Source: Vicia villosa
Taxonomy: Eukaryota > Streptophyta > Magnoliopsida > Fabales > Fabaceae
Direction: 5' to 3'
DNA: 64,000 bases
Assembly (NCBI RefSeq): GCF_029867415.1
Contig: NC_081185.1
Span: 48,229,791-48,293,790, forward strand
Of this stretch, positions 23,084 through 34,510 are shown piece by piece. The notes under the pieces are model-generated. The model was not told the DNA's origin and did not search any database. It saw only the letters and a list, made by a program, of their open reading frames with translations. Numbering within the stretch: the first letter of the stretch is position 1; the number at the start of each line of letters is the position of its first letter. The position numbers and the translations under genes are program-made.

Positions 23084-25077
23084 TTAGGAACGCTTTTGGA
23101 TGTCTTCTCGGAACTTGTCCACCATATCCCTACAAAGCTCCATAAACTCTTTGACTACTTCGGGAAGGATGATAGGAGATGATTCCGCCTTTGCCAAACT
23201 CTTTGGAATATCTTGGATCAAGTCATTACACAAGAAGACTCGCTTATCATAATTATCGCGACATTTTTCATAGTCTTCAAGCATCTTAGGAACCATGCTC
23301 ACATGTTCATTTGCCGTAGAAACAATTGTGTAAAGTCTTTTCCAATGATCTCTTTCGTCCATGGCTGCCTCGTATATCTCTCTTTGCCTTATGAACACTT
23401 ACCTAAGTGATGCCATAGCTTGAAGTGCTCTATCATATTCACCGGTGCGCTGTAAAAGTGCTTCCTCCGTAGTTATTCTTCTTGCGCGCTCTTCTTGTCC
23501 ATAATTGCGAGCTTCTTGAAGATCAAACTTTAGATTCCTTATTTCCATCTCTTGATCTTTAGTTCTATCAGTTAATTCCAATACCAGAGCTTCTAGATTT
23601 TTCTCGGATTCCGCTTTGTCATGAGAAGCTTTTTCATAACGTCTTATCCACCTTGCAATTTCTAGATTTGCTTGTTCCAACTTCTCATTATATGCCTCTA
23701 GATTGTAATTAGCACTTAGAACTCCTTCGGTTGCACGTTTCCTTTTACTTCTTTGCCTATCATTATCTTCCTTCATTGCTTGAAGCTTTTGGTTTTTCTC
23801 TTTAAGGTCAAAGCGTAGTTGGCTCCTTTCGTTGGTAAGTTGATGAATATCAAGCTCTAATTTTTCTTTTTCCTTTCGGGACGCCTCTAGGGCAGCCCTG
23901 ATCCCTTCTACCTCTTCGATGGATAGAGGAACATGATTAGGAGAATCAGGCTTGTATGCGGGATCCACAACAAAAGGAAGCAAAATCTTTCCAACTCTTT
24001 CTTGAACCCAACTAGTATAAGGTTCTCTAGCAATGATATTCTTTGGCCCAAAACTCTTTGCTTGCACATGTCTCCAAGCTTGAATTATTTTCTTTAAAGT
24101 TCTTGGTTCCCCTTTTCCGTTGTCATGCAAAAGTAATTCTTCCAATTGTAGTTTGGGAGGCTCACAATCCATAGAATGACCTAGTTGGCGCAATGCTAGA
24201 ATAGGATTATAACTAATGCATCCTAATGTTCCCATCAAAGGCACATTGTTGAAATTTCCACAGTTATAATCTTATCGGAATTTAATTTCTTTGCATACCA
24301 AAGGATAGAATCTGCTTTGAGAGCCCTTAATTTTTGGGGCCAATCAATTCTAGTCAACTCTTTAATAAAACAACTAGCTTTGTAGAGATGGGAAGTCAAC
24401 CAAGAATATAGTAAATGCACACAACAAAATAGCATCCCTTTCTTCTTCATACACCGAGCATGGATAGCATAATAAATATCAGCAAGGATGGTGGGAGTTG
24501 GATCCTTATCAAAAATCCTAAAAGAGGTGAAAGAATGAATAGCGGCGGGATCAATATAATCAATATTTTTTGGCAATAAGACAACACCAAAAATCAAAAG
24601 AGCGAATAAATGTCCACAAATGTCCCATTGTTTCCTTTGAGCATACATTAAAGCTTGATTTTCTAAGTAAGATCTTTTGATCCCATGCACATCTCCATCA
24701 GTTTTATAATTAGATTTCAACTCCGTAGCGGACAATCCCAAAGCTTTTGCCAAATTTGAGAAATCAACTTCTTTACCCACACCAATATAGAATTCCCTTT
24801 TTATCCTTGAAAATCCTAACATAGCATCCATTTCTTCCAAAGTTGGAGCCAACTGAAAATCTTGAAAAGTAAAGCATCTAAGCGGAGGATCATAGAATTG
24901 GACCAATGCAGTGATAGCTTCCTCTTGGACTTTTACCTTTAACAAATCCAAAATATCTCCATAACGGGCCACAAACCTAACCAAAGCACTTGATGGTAGT
25001 TTTTCCTTTATTATTTTCAGTTTCTTGATATCTGGGGTGGAAACAGCAAAGTGGATAATGGGCTTCTTGGTACTCAT
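23084..25077 (-). pseudogene. E1 ORF1, Ogre-specific protein upstream of gag
   Basis: The minus-strand ATG at 25077 begins a frame of about 664 codons that defines Ogre elements. Its role is unknown. The N-terminal 400 residues are a globular domain (VQFYDPPLRCFTFQDFQLAPTLEE, then CGHLFALLIFGVVLLP). I believe this is the domain called DUF7745 in plant proteomes, from memory. The C-terminal 250 residues are strongly coiled coil. A 1-base frameshift near 24,260 and a TAA at 23,399-23,401 break it. The homologue in E3 (51362-52891) shares the same blocks. Confidence 0.85.
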
Positions 25078-25856
25078 CCTTCCTACAAATTCACCAAATA
25101 GAATACATTTTTATATTTATTATTTTTTTTAATTTACTATTTTTCTGTGGATAGGTCATCATAAAATGCATATGATGAATGATGCATGCACACAAATAAA
25201 ATACAAAAAAAAAAAACAAAAACAAAAAAACAAATATAATAATAACAAATAATATTCATATTTAATCACATAAACACAAAAGCCCTAGGTTCATAGGTTC
25301 GACGTAGCGGCTTTAGGGAACCTACCCTTTCCATTGGTATGTTCTAGACACGGGTCTCATGGGGTCGTTCGTAGCCTCCGAGACTTTTTGTCTCTTCGGA
25401 TTTTAGAACAACTCATTTTATCCAATGAGGTTCGAATTTTTGGGGTAGGTTCTCGGAGAGATCAGCTGACTATCCAGTCCTGCCCTCAACAAAGTCAAGC
25501 CTCGTTTTGGACATTTCCGAATATTCAACCCACTCCAAGTGGAGTTATCAATGAGACTCGTAGGCGATTCAAGTCCCCCCTGATCTCAAGGATAACTCCC
25601 ACACTTAGGTTTTAACATAACATAATATATACCCAGCAGTGCATATAATATAACAATTATGCAATTAAATACAAAAATCAAAGCAAATAGAATATTTGGC
25701 AGAAACAATTAAACAAATAAAAATGAAAAACAAACAATTAAAAAAATCAAACACAAACCCTAAAAATGGCAAATTAGCCAAACCCTAACACTTTGCCAAA
25801 CCTAAACCCTGCCAAAACCTAAAACCTATAGGAGCAAAGTATTCACCATTATAGTT
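25078..25856 (-). other. E1 5' leader between PBS and ORF1
   Basis: Noncoding, about 780 bp. It holds an A-rich tract on the plus strand at about 25,197-25,245. The plus strand from 25,290 to 25,620 is more GC-balanced but has no recognisable gene; a 93-codon frame there looks accidental. Confidence 0.55.
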
Positions 25857-25874
25857 TCCCCAGCAGAGTCGCCA
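25857..25874 (-). other. E1 primer binding site (tRNA-Arg type)
   Basis: The minus strand reads TGGCGACTCTGCTGGGGA two bases inside the LTR end. This is the Ogre-type site complementary to the 3' end of a tRNA-Arg. A decoy TGGCGACTCTAATC occurs about 40 bp away inside the LTR. Confidence 0.9.
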
Positions 25875-25876
25875 GC

Positions 25877-28852
25877 TGTAGCAACCTGCCCTAAAAATTA
25901 AAGATTAGAGTCGCCACCTATTCTACCAAGGCGAATAGGAAACCTCACGCAGTTAAGAGATCAAGGTAAGATACTATATTCAGGTCGAGGGAAGGTGTTA
26001 GGCACCCTCAACCCTTTCCTATAGTTTGCATTATATGGTTAATATAAAGAAAGGTAACAGACAGTTATAGGGTAAATGGAAAAAATTATCATAATTAAAG
26101 GTTTATAATTGAGGGAACATAATCGGGAGAAAATGAGATTTATGGGGAAGGGGACTCGCCTTGTTGCCAAGTGCCTACGTATCTCCTTATGGAGAATCAG
26201 AGTCAACGTAGTTCGGGAAAAGGTTGTACGCCTTAGGATTTGAATTTGATCTGATATGATTGAAAGTTTGTCTCAAAGGCTTTTGAAATAGCCTATGATA
26301 AGTTAGGAATTTGAAAGGTTTGTTTGGAAGTGTTTTCAGCTTTGGGCGTACAACCCTGATTTTAATTTGTACTATTAACCGCAATAATCGATTGATTCGA
26401 TTACCATAGTTAAGAAATTAGTAGTTAGATCGTTGCCAATTTTAATCAATTGATTTAACTATCACTAATAACGAATAATATTATTTTTTTAATAATTTTT
26501 ATGAATTAATTTGTATCGTTACCCCTCATAATCGATTGATTCGATTAAAAAGAACAATGAATTAGAATGAGAAAAATAAAAGAGTTAATCATTGCAACTA
26601 ATAAAATAGTTGAAACCATTTAACCAAATATAAATTAATTACATTTTAATTAAATAACATTTTAATTAAAATTATTATTGACCATAGCGATTAATCGATT
26701 TAATCGGAACGAACAACAAATTGTGATTTTTTAATATTAATCATGTACTAATTTATTTATAAAAAATAATTATTATTACATAAATAAATTATATCAAAAG
26801 GGATTAATTAAAACAAATAATTAATTAAAATTATTTTTAGTTTATTAGGATTAGGATTTAGTGTGGTTGTCATTAGGGTATATGGTATGGGGACAAGCTC
26901 TGGGCCATTGGATCTGGTTGGGTGGAGAAACAAGGGTCAGGTCTCAAAGGTACATGGTGCGCCCCATGATGATGTATGCATAGGATCAGAAGTTAGAATT
27001 TTCAGAAAAATAATAGCAAGGGCTAGGGATCGAACCCTAGACCCTTGGGTAACCACACACGCGCGCTCACCACCCCAACCAATAGACAATCGTGTTAAAT
27101 GGATGCATACATAATATGATATGCAAAGTAAAGAAACCTGGATTGACTTGCGCGCGAAATTTAAATCAGCCACTGGCGTAACGCCACGCCATCGTCTTCC
27201 CCAACAGACCATGCCAAATCCCGTTATTTTTAGCTATGATTTAGCTACCAGCACGCTCGTGGCCTTTTGACCCTGCAACACCAAAATCATGCATATGCAA
27301 TATAAATGTTTCGCGACCCTTCCCCTCTCTTCGTCCAAGATCCCCGGTCCTAATTATGCCCTCTATTTGCCTGAATTTAACCTAGAACGCAAACCCCCAA
27401 TTTCAACCCTAGAAAACCTTACTCGGTCGTTAATGGCAACACACAACCAGACCATGCAAACTTCAATTCAATCATCCAGCAACGTTCACAAACATCATAT
27501 GAATTATAATATACAGTCAATGATGAATGAGAATGCATGATATACACTAATCGATCCAAGTTTCAAAACACTGTACCTCGGCCAATTGAAGGTCGTTCTG
27601 GGGTTGTTGTTGCAGCGTGGTGATCCCAATCATTTCAGAAATCTCTAAGGAGCCTTTTGCAATCCTTCACGGCCTTTGAGAATCCTTAATTTGCCAAACC
27701 GATTCTTGATTTTTTATGAACTTTTCTTGCTCCCGAGTATAGTTCTTTCTCCAGAATTTCCGACCCCTGTTCATGTGGTTTGTGCTCTATACTTATAGGA
27801 GAGGGGAACAGGTCAAGAATTGTAGCCCAAAGCCTTTTGAATCAAATCTTGCTAAATTGGAGAAATTTGATTTGAAAATTCAATGGAAACTTGCTATTTT
27901 TATCCAATTATGTACCAATCTCTATAAATTATATTAGCACGAAATTATATTGCAAATTTGCAATAAATATTGATTGGGATTGGCTCATGTGAATCTTTTA
28001 ATCCAATATTTGATTTCCCTTTAAATTAAGTCATTTTAAATCATTTTTTAAGTGAAATAAAAATCATATGAAATCAAAAAATCATCTAAAATTCGTGGCA
28101 CATGGTTTGGATAACACTAATGACTTGTGGACCAAGATTGAATCATAATACCATAGGCCCATTTGCAAAAAAATCTAATTTAAAACTCTTTTATTTCACA
28201 TTTTGCCTCCAAAATTACCCAACTTTAGCAAGGCATATCTCCCTCAATTTTTAAGCTATGAAGGAGTTCTAGGACTTTTTGGAAACCTCAAGAGGTCCTC
28301 TATAAGCCACTTTGGAACATATTTTTCATTTGGAGCTTTTATCTTGATCGTATCCTCTTTGACAAAAAACTGCTTTTGAAGGATGCTTGAAAAGGACCTG
28401 TAATCTTTTGCATTATATTTCCCAAATGAAGCACTGAGTGGGGAATTTTTGATGTTCCGTGTGAAAGTTATGGTCAGTCAAAGTTGAGTTGACTTTCTCC
28501 TAGAGAAACCCTAATTTGAACCTTTTTGTATTTGTTCATCTCTGAGTTTCTACTGATAAATCATGATCAACCTTTGATCAAACGATGGATATAGACCTTC
28601 ATACTTGATGTTTGACCAAAGATCAAAGATTTGGACCATGCTTTGATTGTAGTTGACTTTTAGGTTTGGATCAGTTGATTGTGGATCTTGGAATTGTTTG
28701 AGCAGGTAGCCTTTGGAGTTGGGTCTTGATCTTTGCCATAGAATTATCTTATATTATCATGGACCATAGAGACTTGATTGACTTATGGAATGTTGTTTGG
28801 ATAGAACTCTAATTGTAGATGGGGTGAAGAAGGCAAATTTTGGGGTATGACA
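25877..28852 (-). repeat. E1 5' LTR (L1)
   Basis: 2976 bp. On the minus strand it begins TGTCATACCCCAAAATTTG at 28852, the usual start of legume Ogre LTRs, and ends TTGCTACA at 25877. A TATA-like CTATAAGTATAG lies near 27,785-27,800 (minus). The paragraph near 26,165-26,215 (TACGTATCTCC / CAGAGTCAACGTAG) recurs in the LTRs of E2, E3 and E5. The rest is AT-rich with no genes. Confidence 0.92.
27022..27090 (-). other. tRNA-like module inside L1
   Basis: The minus strand shows an A-box-like TATTGGTTGGGG (27073-27084) and a perfect B box GGTTCGATCC (27027-27036) with 36 bp between them. A 6-bp stem CTAGGG/CCCTAG surrounds the B box like a T arm. It is in the sense of the LTR. Confidence 0.6.
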
Positions 28853-31271
28853 CATGGAATGAGGCAATCCCAATCACTTCCAACGAATCAAAGACAATGC
28901 GAGGTCACACGACTTGTTCAAAAAATAAAAGAAAAAAATGATGAAAAAAAAGAAAAAAAGAAAAAAAAATATAGCAATAAAAAGAAAAATGATGGTGAAA
29001 ATAAAGAAAGAACAAATTCGTGTGATAATAAATCAAAAGAATAAAAGGTGAGCGACTGCCATGCCCGAAAAACCTCATTGATTCCTCAACTGTTTCAAAA
29101 TTCCTTGTGAGGGAAGAACACTCATGTTGAGTTAACTGAACTTAGGACTGGAGGACATCATGAAGGGGGTGGGCACCAAACAATTTTGAGCCTAAAAATC
29201 CTTTGTTTCTAAAAACCATGATCCAGACCAAGTTACAACCCTTAAAAGTCCTAATTGAAGTAGGGTTTATTTCGAAAGCGCACTCAGATGAGATAGTGTT
29301 TACTGACTCCCAATGAAGCGTAATACATATCTATGTTGGTATTTTATGCCCACTTTATCTTTCATTCACAAGAGGTGGCCACCTCGTTGCATAACAAGTT
29401 TTTAAACTTCAAGACTAGCATAGGCTTTGCATTAGAATTATCATTCTTAGAATTAACATTCTTTTGCATACAAAACATTTTCTTAAACATCAAGGAAGTT
29501 TCTATGATGAGAATCCATGAAGAGATTGATCATGTCAAAGTAAAAGAGACTTGAGAACTCCGTAGAGTAAAAAGCAATCATTTCAGAGACTGATAACAAG
29601 GGGCATGATGCCTGAAGACTCCATTGAGCATAACCAGTTGATACCTTCTTTGATTGGTTACCCTGAGGGGAGAAGTCTGAATACTCTGTTGAGCATGAGC
29701 AGTGGATACTCTCTTTGATTGATTACCCTGAAGGTTTTGAATACTCTATTGAGTGTGGTAAAGTTACTTCCAATATTTGTGGGATCTTAAGGGAAGTAAA
29801 ACTCGAGGATTATGATAAGATGTACATAATCAGGGGCAGTCACGACGAGGAATCTCTCTCGTGAGTTCAGCGTATCTGGGGAAAGCAAATCAAGGTTTGA
29901 CATCTCAAATTCGACCAATCAGGGTTAATCAAGTCGAGGAATCTCTCTCTTGATTTCAATGAATCTGAAGTAGTGACGTCGAGGAATCTCTCAAACTCAC
30001 TCAATCTAGGGCAGTTACGTCGAGATTCGACAAATCTCTTCAAGGATCCGTGGATCAAGAGAAAGAATATTTCAAACGCTTGGATATGCTGAGGCAGAAT
30101 TATCTCAAGTAATTATGGTGTAAGGATCCTTTTGAGGCAAATGTCTTCGTAAACCAAATCTCTTCGTAAGTCAGGCAGCCTGGGGCACAATCTTTTGGGA
30201 ACCATCATTCACTTGTAAAGTGCAGTTGACCATCATGAAGTTAATAAGTATCATAATGCTTTTCCCCAACAAGTTACTCTCTCCCCAAGCATAGGAGTTT
30301 ATTTCTCCTGAGAGTTAGTTCCATTCCTCAAGCGTAGGAGTTTATTTCTCCTAGGAAAAGTCTCTCCCCGAGCACAGGAGTTTATTTCTCTTTGAAATTT
30401 GTTCTCTCCCCAAGTATAGGAGTTTATTTCTCCTCGGAGTTTTTCCAATCCTCCCAACAAGGTTTCCTCATTAGAATCTCCCATTCCCAACATGGTAAAA
30501 TGAAGGAATCTCCTCAAGTTGAGAATTCTCCAAGTCGTAGCACATGGTGAGAATTCTCCTTGGTGTTTACCTCTCCCGAGGTCAGAGACGAAGTTCGATC
30601 GGCAAGTTAGTGGAATATTCTCTAAAGGGCCCTCATTATCTCTACATATAGTAATCATTGCATTCACATTGCATCTACAAAAATGCGCAGCCTTTCCATG
30701 TATATGGAGCATTACGCCATGAAAAAGTTCAAACATGCATAAATGCATAAGCCAAGTTTTACGTGCTCCGAAGGCACAAAGTAATATATCCCCAGAAGAA
30801 GTATCACTTTCTCCCTCCAGTGTGGATTGGATACAGAGTCATTCTTCGTCAAGATCATTGTCTCTTTGGTTATTTCCTGTTTGCTGAGCTCAATCGTTTG
30901 GATAACCCATACTTTGTGTGTGGCAATTCGAATGATTGTCACTCTTGTAGAATTACACCCCGCCTTTTGGCCTGAGGGAACCATGTAGTTCTTATGTTTC
31001 GTAAGTAATCATACCTCCTTCAAAGTCCAGTGTTTACTGGCATCCTCTAATAGAGTCTGGTCGTCACCAGTCTTCTCTTTGTATTCACTTTTTGCGAGTC
31101 CCCTTACTGCCTTTTGCATAAGGGATATCTCTTGCTTCTTGCAAGTTTGCCTTGGTTATTTTCCCGTATACTGCGTGCAGATTAGAGTGCGAATGAGGGT
31201 GGGCATTCAACCCATCTCATTTTTCAATCAGTTGGGTGATCATACTTGGTGTGTGGCAACTCGAATGAATG
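28853..31271 (+). other. E2 3' UTR, first part
   Basis: No coding domain is recognisable. There are local repeats: a lysine-coding A-rich tract at 28,918-29,045; a repeated CTTTGATTG.TTACCCTGA phrase near 29,655-29,740; three copies of CGAGGAATCTCTC at about 29,848, 29,935 and 29,980; the hairpin repeats at 30,293-30,434; and a larger unit with CATACTT.GTGTGTGGCAA.TCG at 30,907 and 31,239 that recurs at 38,168 beyond T1. Such repeat-rich 3' UTRs are known in Ogre. Confidence 0.65.
30293..30434 (+). repeat. Four-copy hairpin tandem repeat in E2 3' UTR
   Basis: The inverted-repeat motif AGGAGTTTATTTCTCCT starts at 30293, 30336, 30376 (last bases altered) and 30418. Steps are 43, 40 and 42 bp. 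Each copy can fold as a 5-bp stem with a 7-base loop. Confidence 0.8.
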
Positions 31272-31276
31272 CCACT

Positions 31277-33139
31277 TGATGTGCAGATTAGAGTGCGACT
31301 TTGCGTGTCTATTAGTCGGGATAACTGCAAGTGCACAGTCGTGTCGTGTAGTTTTAAAAGATATCGAATCCACAGGGACTATAAATCGACCTGCCGTTAT
31401 CTAAAGTTACTATGTAAAGCTAAGGCTAATGATATTTGGGTTTTTTATAAATGGGGAAACTAAAAATATTAATTCTAAGAATATAATAATAAGCGAATAT
31501 CAGTATGTATTTCATCTAACTTAGGTGATCCGAAGTTCCATTGGCCATATTCTAATTAAATCAAAGATCTTTACTAACTATGTTATTTAAAAATCCTCCT
31601 CTCAAACTTTCGCTCTATTGATTCAGACTACGATCCTAACTCTTAATGTACGCTTTCGCCATCCCACCAGATTTAGAAACGCTTTTTGGAAATAACGTAA
31701 TTAATAAAATGCTTATTTTATGAAGTCGTTATCTACTTAAATCTCCTAATCTCAAACTCTCGCTCTGTTGACTCGGAACATGCTAATATCCCTAACGTAT
31801 GCTTTCGCCATCCCGCTCGGGTGTAAAAACACTTTTTGGAAATAAATAAGTTCTAATTAGTTTTAATACGCTTTCGCCATCCTTAAAACTAATGTCCTAT
31901 GTCTACTATCCAGTTAAAGATCTCAAACTTTCGCTCTATTGATTTTAACCTTTGACCGTCTTAACCCCTCAAACTTTCGCTCTATTGGTTTTAAGACTTA
32001 CTAATTAAATTAGACATACAAACCAAAAACAAGTGATATTTAATAAAACATAATTAAGCCAATTTATTTCGGATCCCTACGGTTAAATTACTTTACATAC
32101 CGATATCTAAATAAATTAGCCAGACATACTTAAAGAAACAAACATGAAATTATAATTATTAAACATGGAATTGTAATTATTAAACATGAAATTATAATTA
32201 CTAACCATATTATAATAATAATGATAAAACAATATTATAAGAACATAAAACTAAAATAATTGCAAATAAATAAACCTGGAAGTAAAGCAGACGAAATAGA
32301 CTTGAATTAAATTGCGAACAAAACAAATCTTGAAACTTGAATGGAGCTTTGAAATAATGTCGGCAAGATTGTGATCCAAGAGTACATAAATTGTAGGCCT
32401 AAAACTAATAGTGTGGTAGTTCCTCAATGTGAGAAACTACCACTTTTACAAAGTGATAATTTATGCCTAAAACTATGAACAGCGCTTCCGCGCCTAAAAC
32501 TTGGATGCTCTCAAATGAATGCTCAGACTCTATTTATAGTGAATGGAAATGGGAGTTGCTTTTCAGCATCACGTGAGAAGTAGTGGAGATAGTGGGAAGT
32601 TGAGAAAATCATGGGGTGAGTGGACTTGGAGTTGTCCACGAAAAGAGTGGAGAAAATGGTTAAGTGGTGGGTCCCTCATCCTTCGGAGACGAGCGTCTCT
32701 TTTGGTGAGAAAGAAGAGGAGAAAATAATGGAGAGGTGGAGACGGGCGTCTCCATTTGTGACGTGGCCTTTGGACGTGGGTGAACTTGGGAGACGGACGT
32801 CTCCTTTGATGACGTGGCCCTTGGACTTTGGAGACGGGCGTCTCAGCTTCTTCGTAGTGGGAGCTTCAGCTCCTTTGTGGGCTGGGCTTGCACTTTGCAC
32901 AATTGGGTCCTCTTTGCACCCCTTTCTTACTTCAGCACCCTTTTCCATCTTTTAGGCACAAATAGTAGTGATTTTAGCTCCATTTCTTTCCTTTTCACAA
33001 ATAGTCCTCAAAACGAACATAAAACCTAAAACAATGAAAACACCAGCATAATACCGACATAAAGCAACATAATTAAGATAAAATAGGGAAATAATATATG
33101 AAAATCAAGCCAAATATGTGATACAATTTCGTGTTATCA
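31277..33139 (-). repeat. T1 3' LTR
   Basis: 1863 bp; the minus strand begins TGATAACACGAAATTG at 33139. The TATA box (CTATAAATAGA, minus) is at 32529-32539. Downstream in R/U5 two motif families alternate on the plus strand: CTCAAACTTTCGCTCTATTG (31601, 31751 variant, 31922, 31968) and TACGCTTTCGCCATCC (31649, about 31798 variant, 31867). Both share CTTTCGC. The outer end differs from the other LTR by extra bases after TGAT. Confidence 0.92.
32685..32845 (-). promoter_or_regulatory. T1 LTR palindrome array (GAGACG type)
   Basis: Four palindromes GAGACGnnCGTCTC lie at 32686-32699, 32739-32752, 32790-32803 and 32831-32844. Centre distances are 53, 51 and 41 bp. Between them are ACGTGG cores (TGACGTGGCC near 32759 and 32810, GGACGTGGG near 32772), the type bound by plant bZIP/G-box factors. 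The array lies about 150-310 bp upstream of the TATA box. The other LTR has the same array at 37490-37648. Confidence 0.85.
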
Positions 33140-33179
33140 AATACCCCCACACTTAAACCATTGCTTGTCCTCAAGCAAT
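33140..33179 (-). other. T1 polypurine tract with adjacent hairpin
   Basis: The minus strand reads GTGTGGGGGTATT directly before the LTR. Just upstream is a perfect hairpin ATTGCTTG-AGGA-CAAGCAAT (33160-33179). It primes plus-strand DNA synthesis. Confidence 0.85.
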
Positions 33180-33479
33180 CAACCACACGGTAAAAGAAAA
33201 TGATTAAGCAAGATTCGAAACAAGGGCATGACACAACTCCTAATCATATTTGTGATAGGCAAATGTTACATTGATAGGTAATAAATATCAACACAAAGGA
33301 TACCGTAACGACACAATATTCAAAAACTCCCTACTTATACAAAACAATTCGAATTATGCCATTATAACTCAACCTATATCTCTCGTTTTTCCTTTCACTC
33401 TTTTCATTCAAGCGCAATCACATTAAGCCCGTTATCCGTACACGCACATAGTAGGGAAATCGGTTAGCGACTATGATCC

Positions 33480-33615
33480 TTTTCTTTTCTTTAGCACGGG
33501 GTTCTGGTTTTTTAAATGGCGAAGCCCCATCTTTCCCAACTGCGGTTGCGGGGGATCGGACCGTAGTCCACCCTACCAAGCCCAGTACCAGTGACCTCTA
33601 GGCCAACCAACAGTG
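33480..33615 (-). repeat. tRNA-derived SINE candidate inside T1
   Basis: On the minus strand an A box TGGCCTAGAGGT (33594-33605) and a B box GGTCCGATCC (33552-33561) are spaced like a Pol III promoter. They are followed by a tRNA-unrelated body and an A/G-rich end near 33,485. The TTGGCCTAGAGGT head is typical of plant tRNA-derived SINEs. I could not define a target duplication. The ends are approximate. Confidence 0.55.
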
Positions 33616-34120
33616 GGTGCTAATTATTAAATCCTTATATACGTAACAACCGTTGGGCTAAATGACCGGGTGAGGGTCACCTAACTTAGAGGGTTATTTT
33701 TCAATCAAATCATTTATTTATTAAAAACAGGATCATTCACTTATATTCATCGACTCCCTACGTAGTTTGTGCTTAAGATGGTGCCGACTGCTAATATAAA
33801 CTACTTAAGAGCTACTTTGAAAACTTGAGCCTAAGGTCTCGACATAATGGGCATCCAAATTGATATCACATAATGAGGGGGTTTAGGGTGTCAGGACGGT
33901 ATCGATGTTGTTGAAACATCTCCAAGTCTTTCTAACAATGCCTAAAGTAGGACAACCTCTATACTTTCAGAGTGTGTATGCCATGCGTCAAAATTCAAAT
34001 TTTTGTTGGAGGTTAAAATTTTCAAATTTTGGGGAAATTCGATAACAACAGAAAATCATATATAAAGACTTGATAACATAACTAGAAAACAATAAAGCAA
34101 CAAATGAAAGCGGTAAAGCT

Positions 34121-34159
34121 TCTCCCCCACACTTAAACCAAACATTGTCCTCAATGTTT
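34121..34159 (-). other. Second PPT-like tract and hairpin in T1
   Basis: The minus strand has AAACATTG-AGGA-CAATGTTT (34140-34159), then GGTTTAAGTGTGGGGGAGA. The arrangement matches the terminal PPT at 33140-33179. The stem sequence differs but pairing is kept. Confidence 0.75.
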
Positions 34160-34449
34160 CGATCCAAGGTGGAGAAGAAAGGACAGAACCTATATGGATG
34201 CTACCGGCGAGCTATCACGACCAAATCTACTCCGCGTCCGGAGGAAATATCTTCTCCTATCATGCTCATCAATGGTGTCACCACCAGCAGCAACACTCGT
34301 AGGAATGTGCGTGGAGACCAACTCATCTTTGAGACGATCGTCTATAGATTTTTCGCCTAGATATGGCCGAGACGTGACAAGCGATCCATATCTTTATTAT
34401 CTGCAAGTTCAAACAATAAAAGGAAAATATTAAACTGAAAACTCGTGGG

Positions 34450-34475
34450 TTGCCTCCCACGCAGCGCTTTGTTTA
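34450..34475 (-). other. Conserved GGGAGGCAACCC motif
   Basis: The minus strand reads AGCGCTGCGTGGGAGGCAACCC after the end of the ORF. The phrase GGGAGGCAACCC recurs, as I recall, at this place in many plant Athila-like and related Ty3/gypsy elements. It can fold as a GGG/CCC hairpin. Confidence 0.6.
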
Positions 34476-34510
34476 ACGTCGATAGCTCGACGGCTTAAGA
34501 GTGCAAGCAC

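Larger units (their letters stand above)
8090..28852 (-). mobile_element. Ogre-type Ty3/gypsy element E1
   Basis: On the minus strand, reading from 28852 down: 5' LTR, tRNA-Arg type PBS, ORF1, gag, protease, intron, RT, RNase H, second RNase H, integrase. This order, the intron and the upstream ORF1 identify Ogre in the Tat lineage. The 3' LTR, PPT and 3' UTR are missing: integrase ends at 8190 and similarity to C2 begins by about 8050. Copia element C3 (7654 bp) is inserted in the protease-side part of the gag-pro frame. All coding parts have stops or frameshifts. Confidence 0.92.

Noticed and set aside
28853..31271. Coding remains of Ogre pol in E2
   Set aside because: No RT, RNase H or integrase block could be read in any frame; only repeat-rich noncoding sequence is seen.
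32543..32955. Overlapping frames of 61-111 codons on both strands (copies at 37347-37759)
   Set aside because: They lie in T1 LTRs, overlap on both strands because of the GAGACG palindromes, and are duplicated only because the LTRs are.
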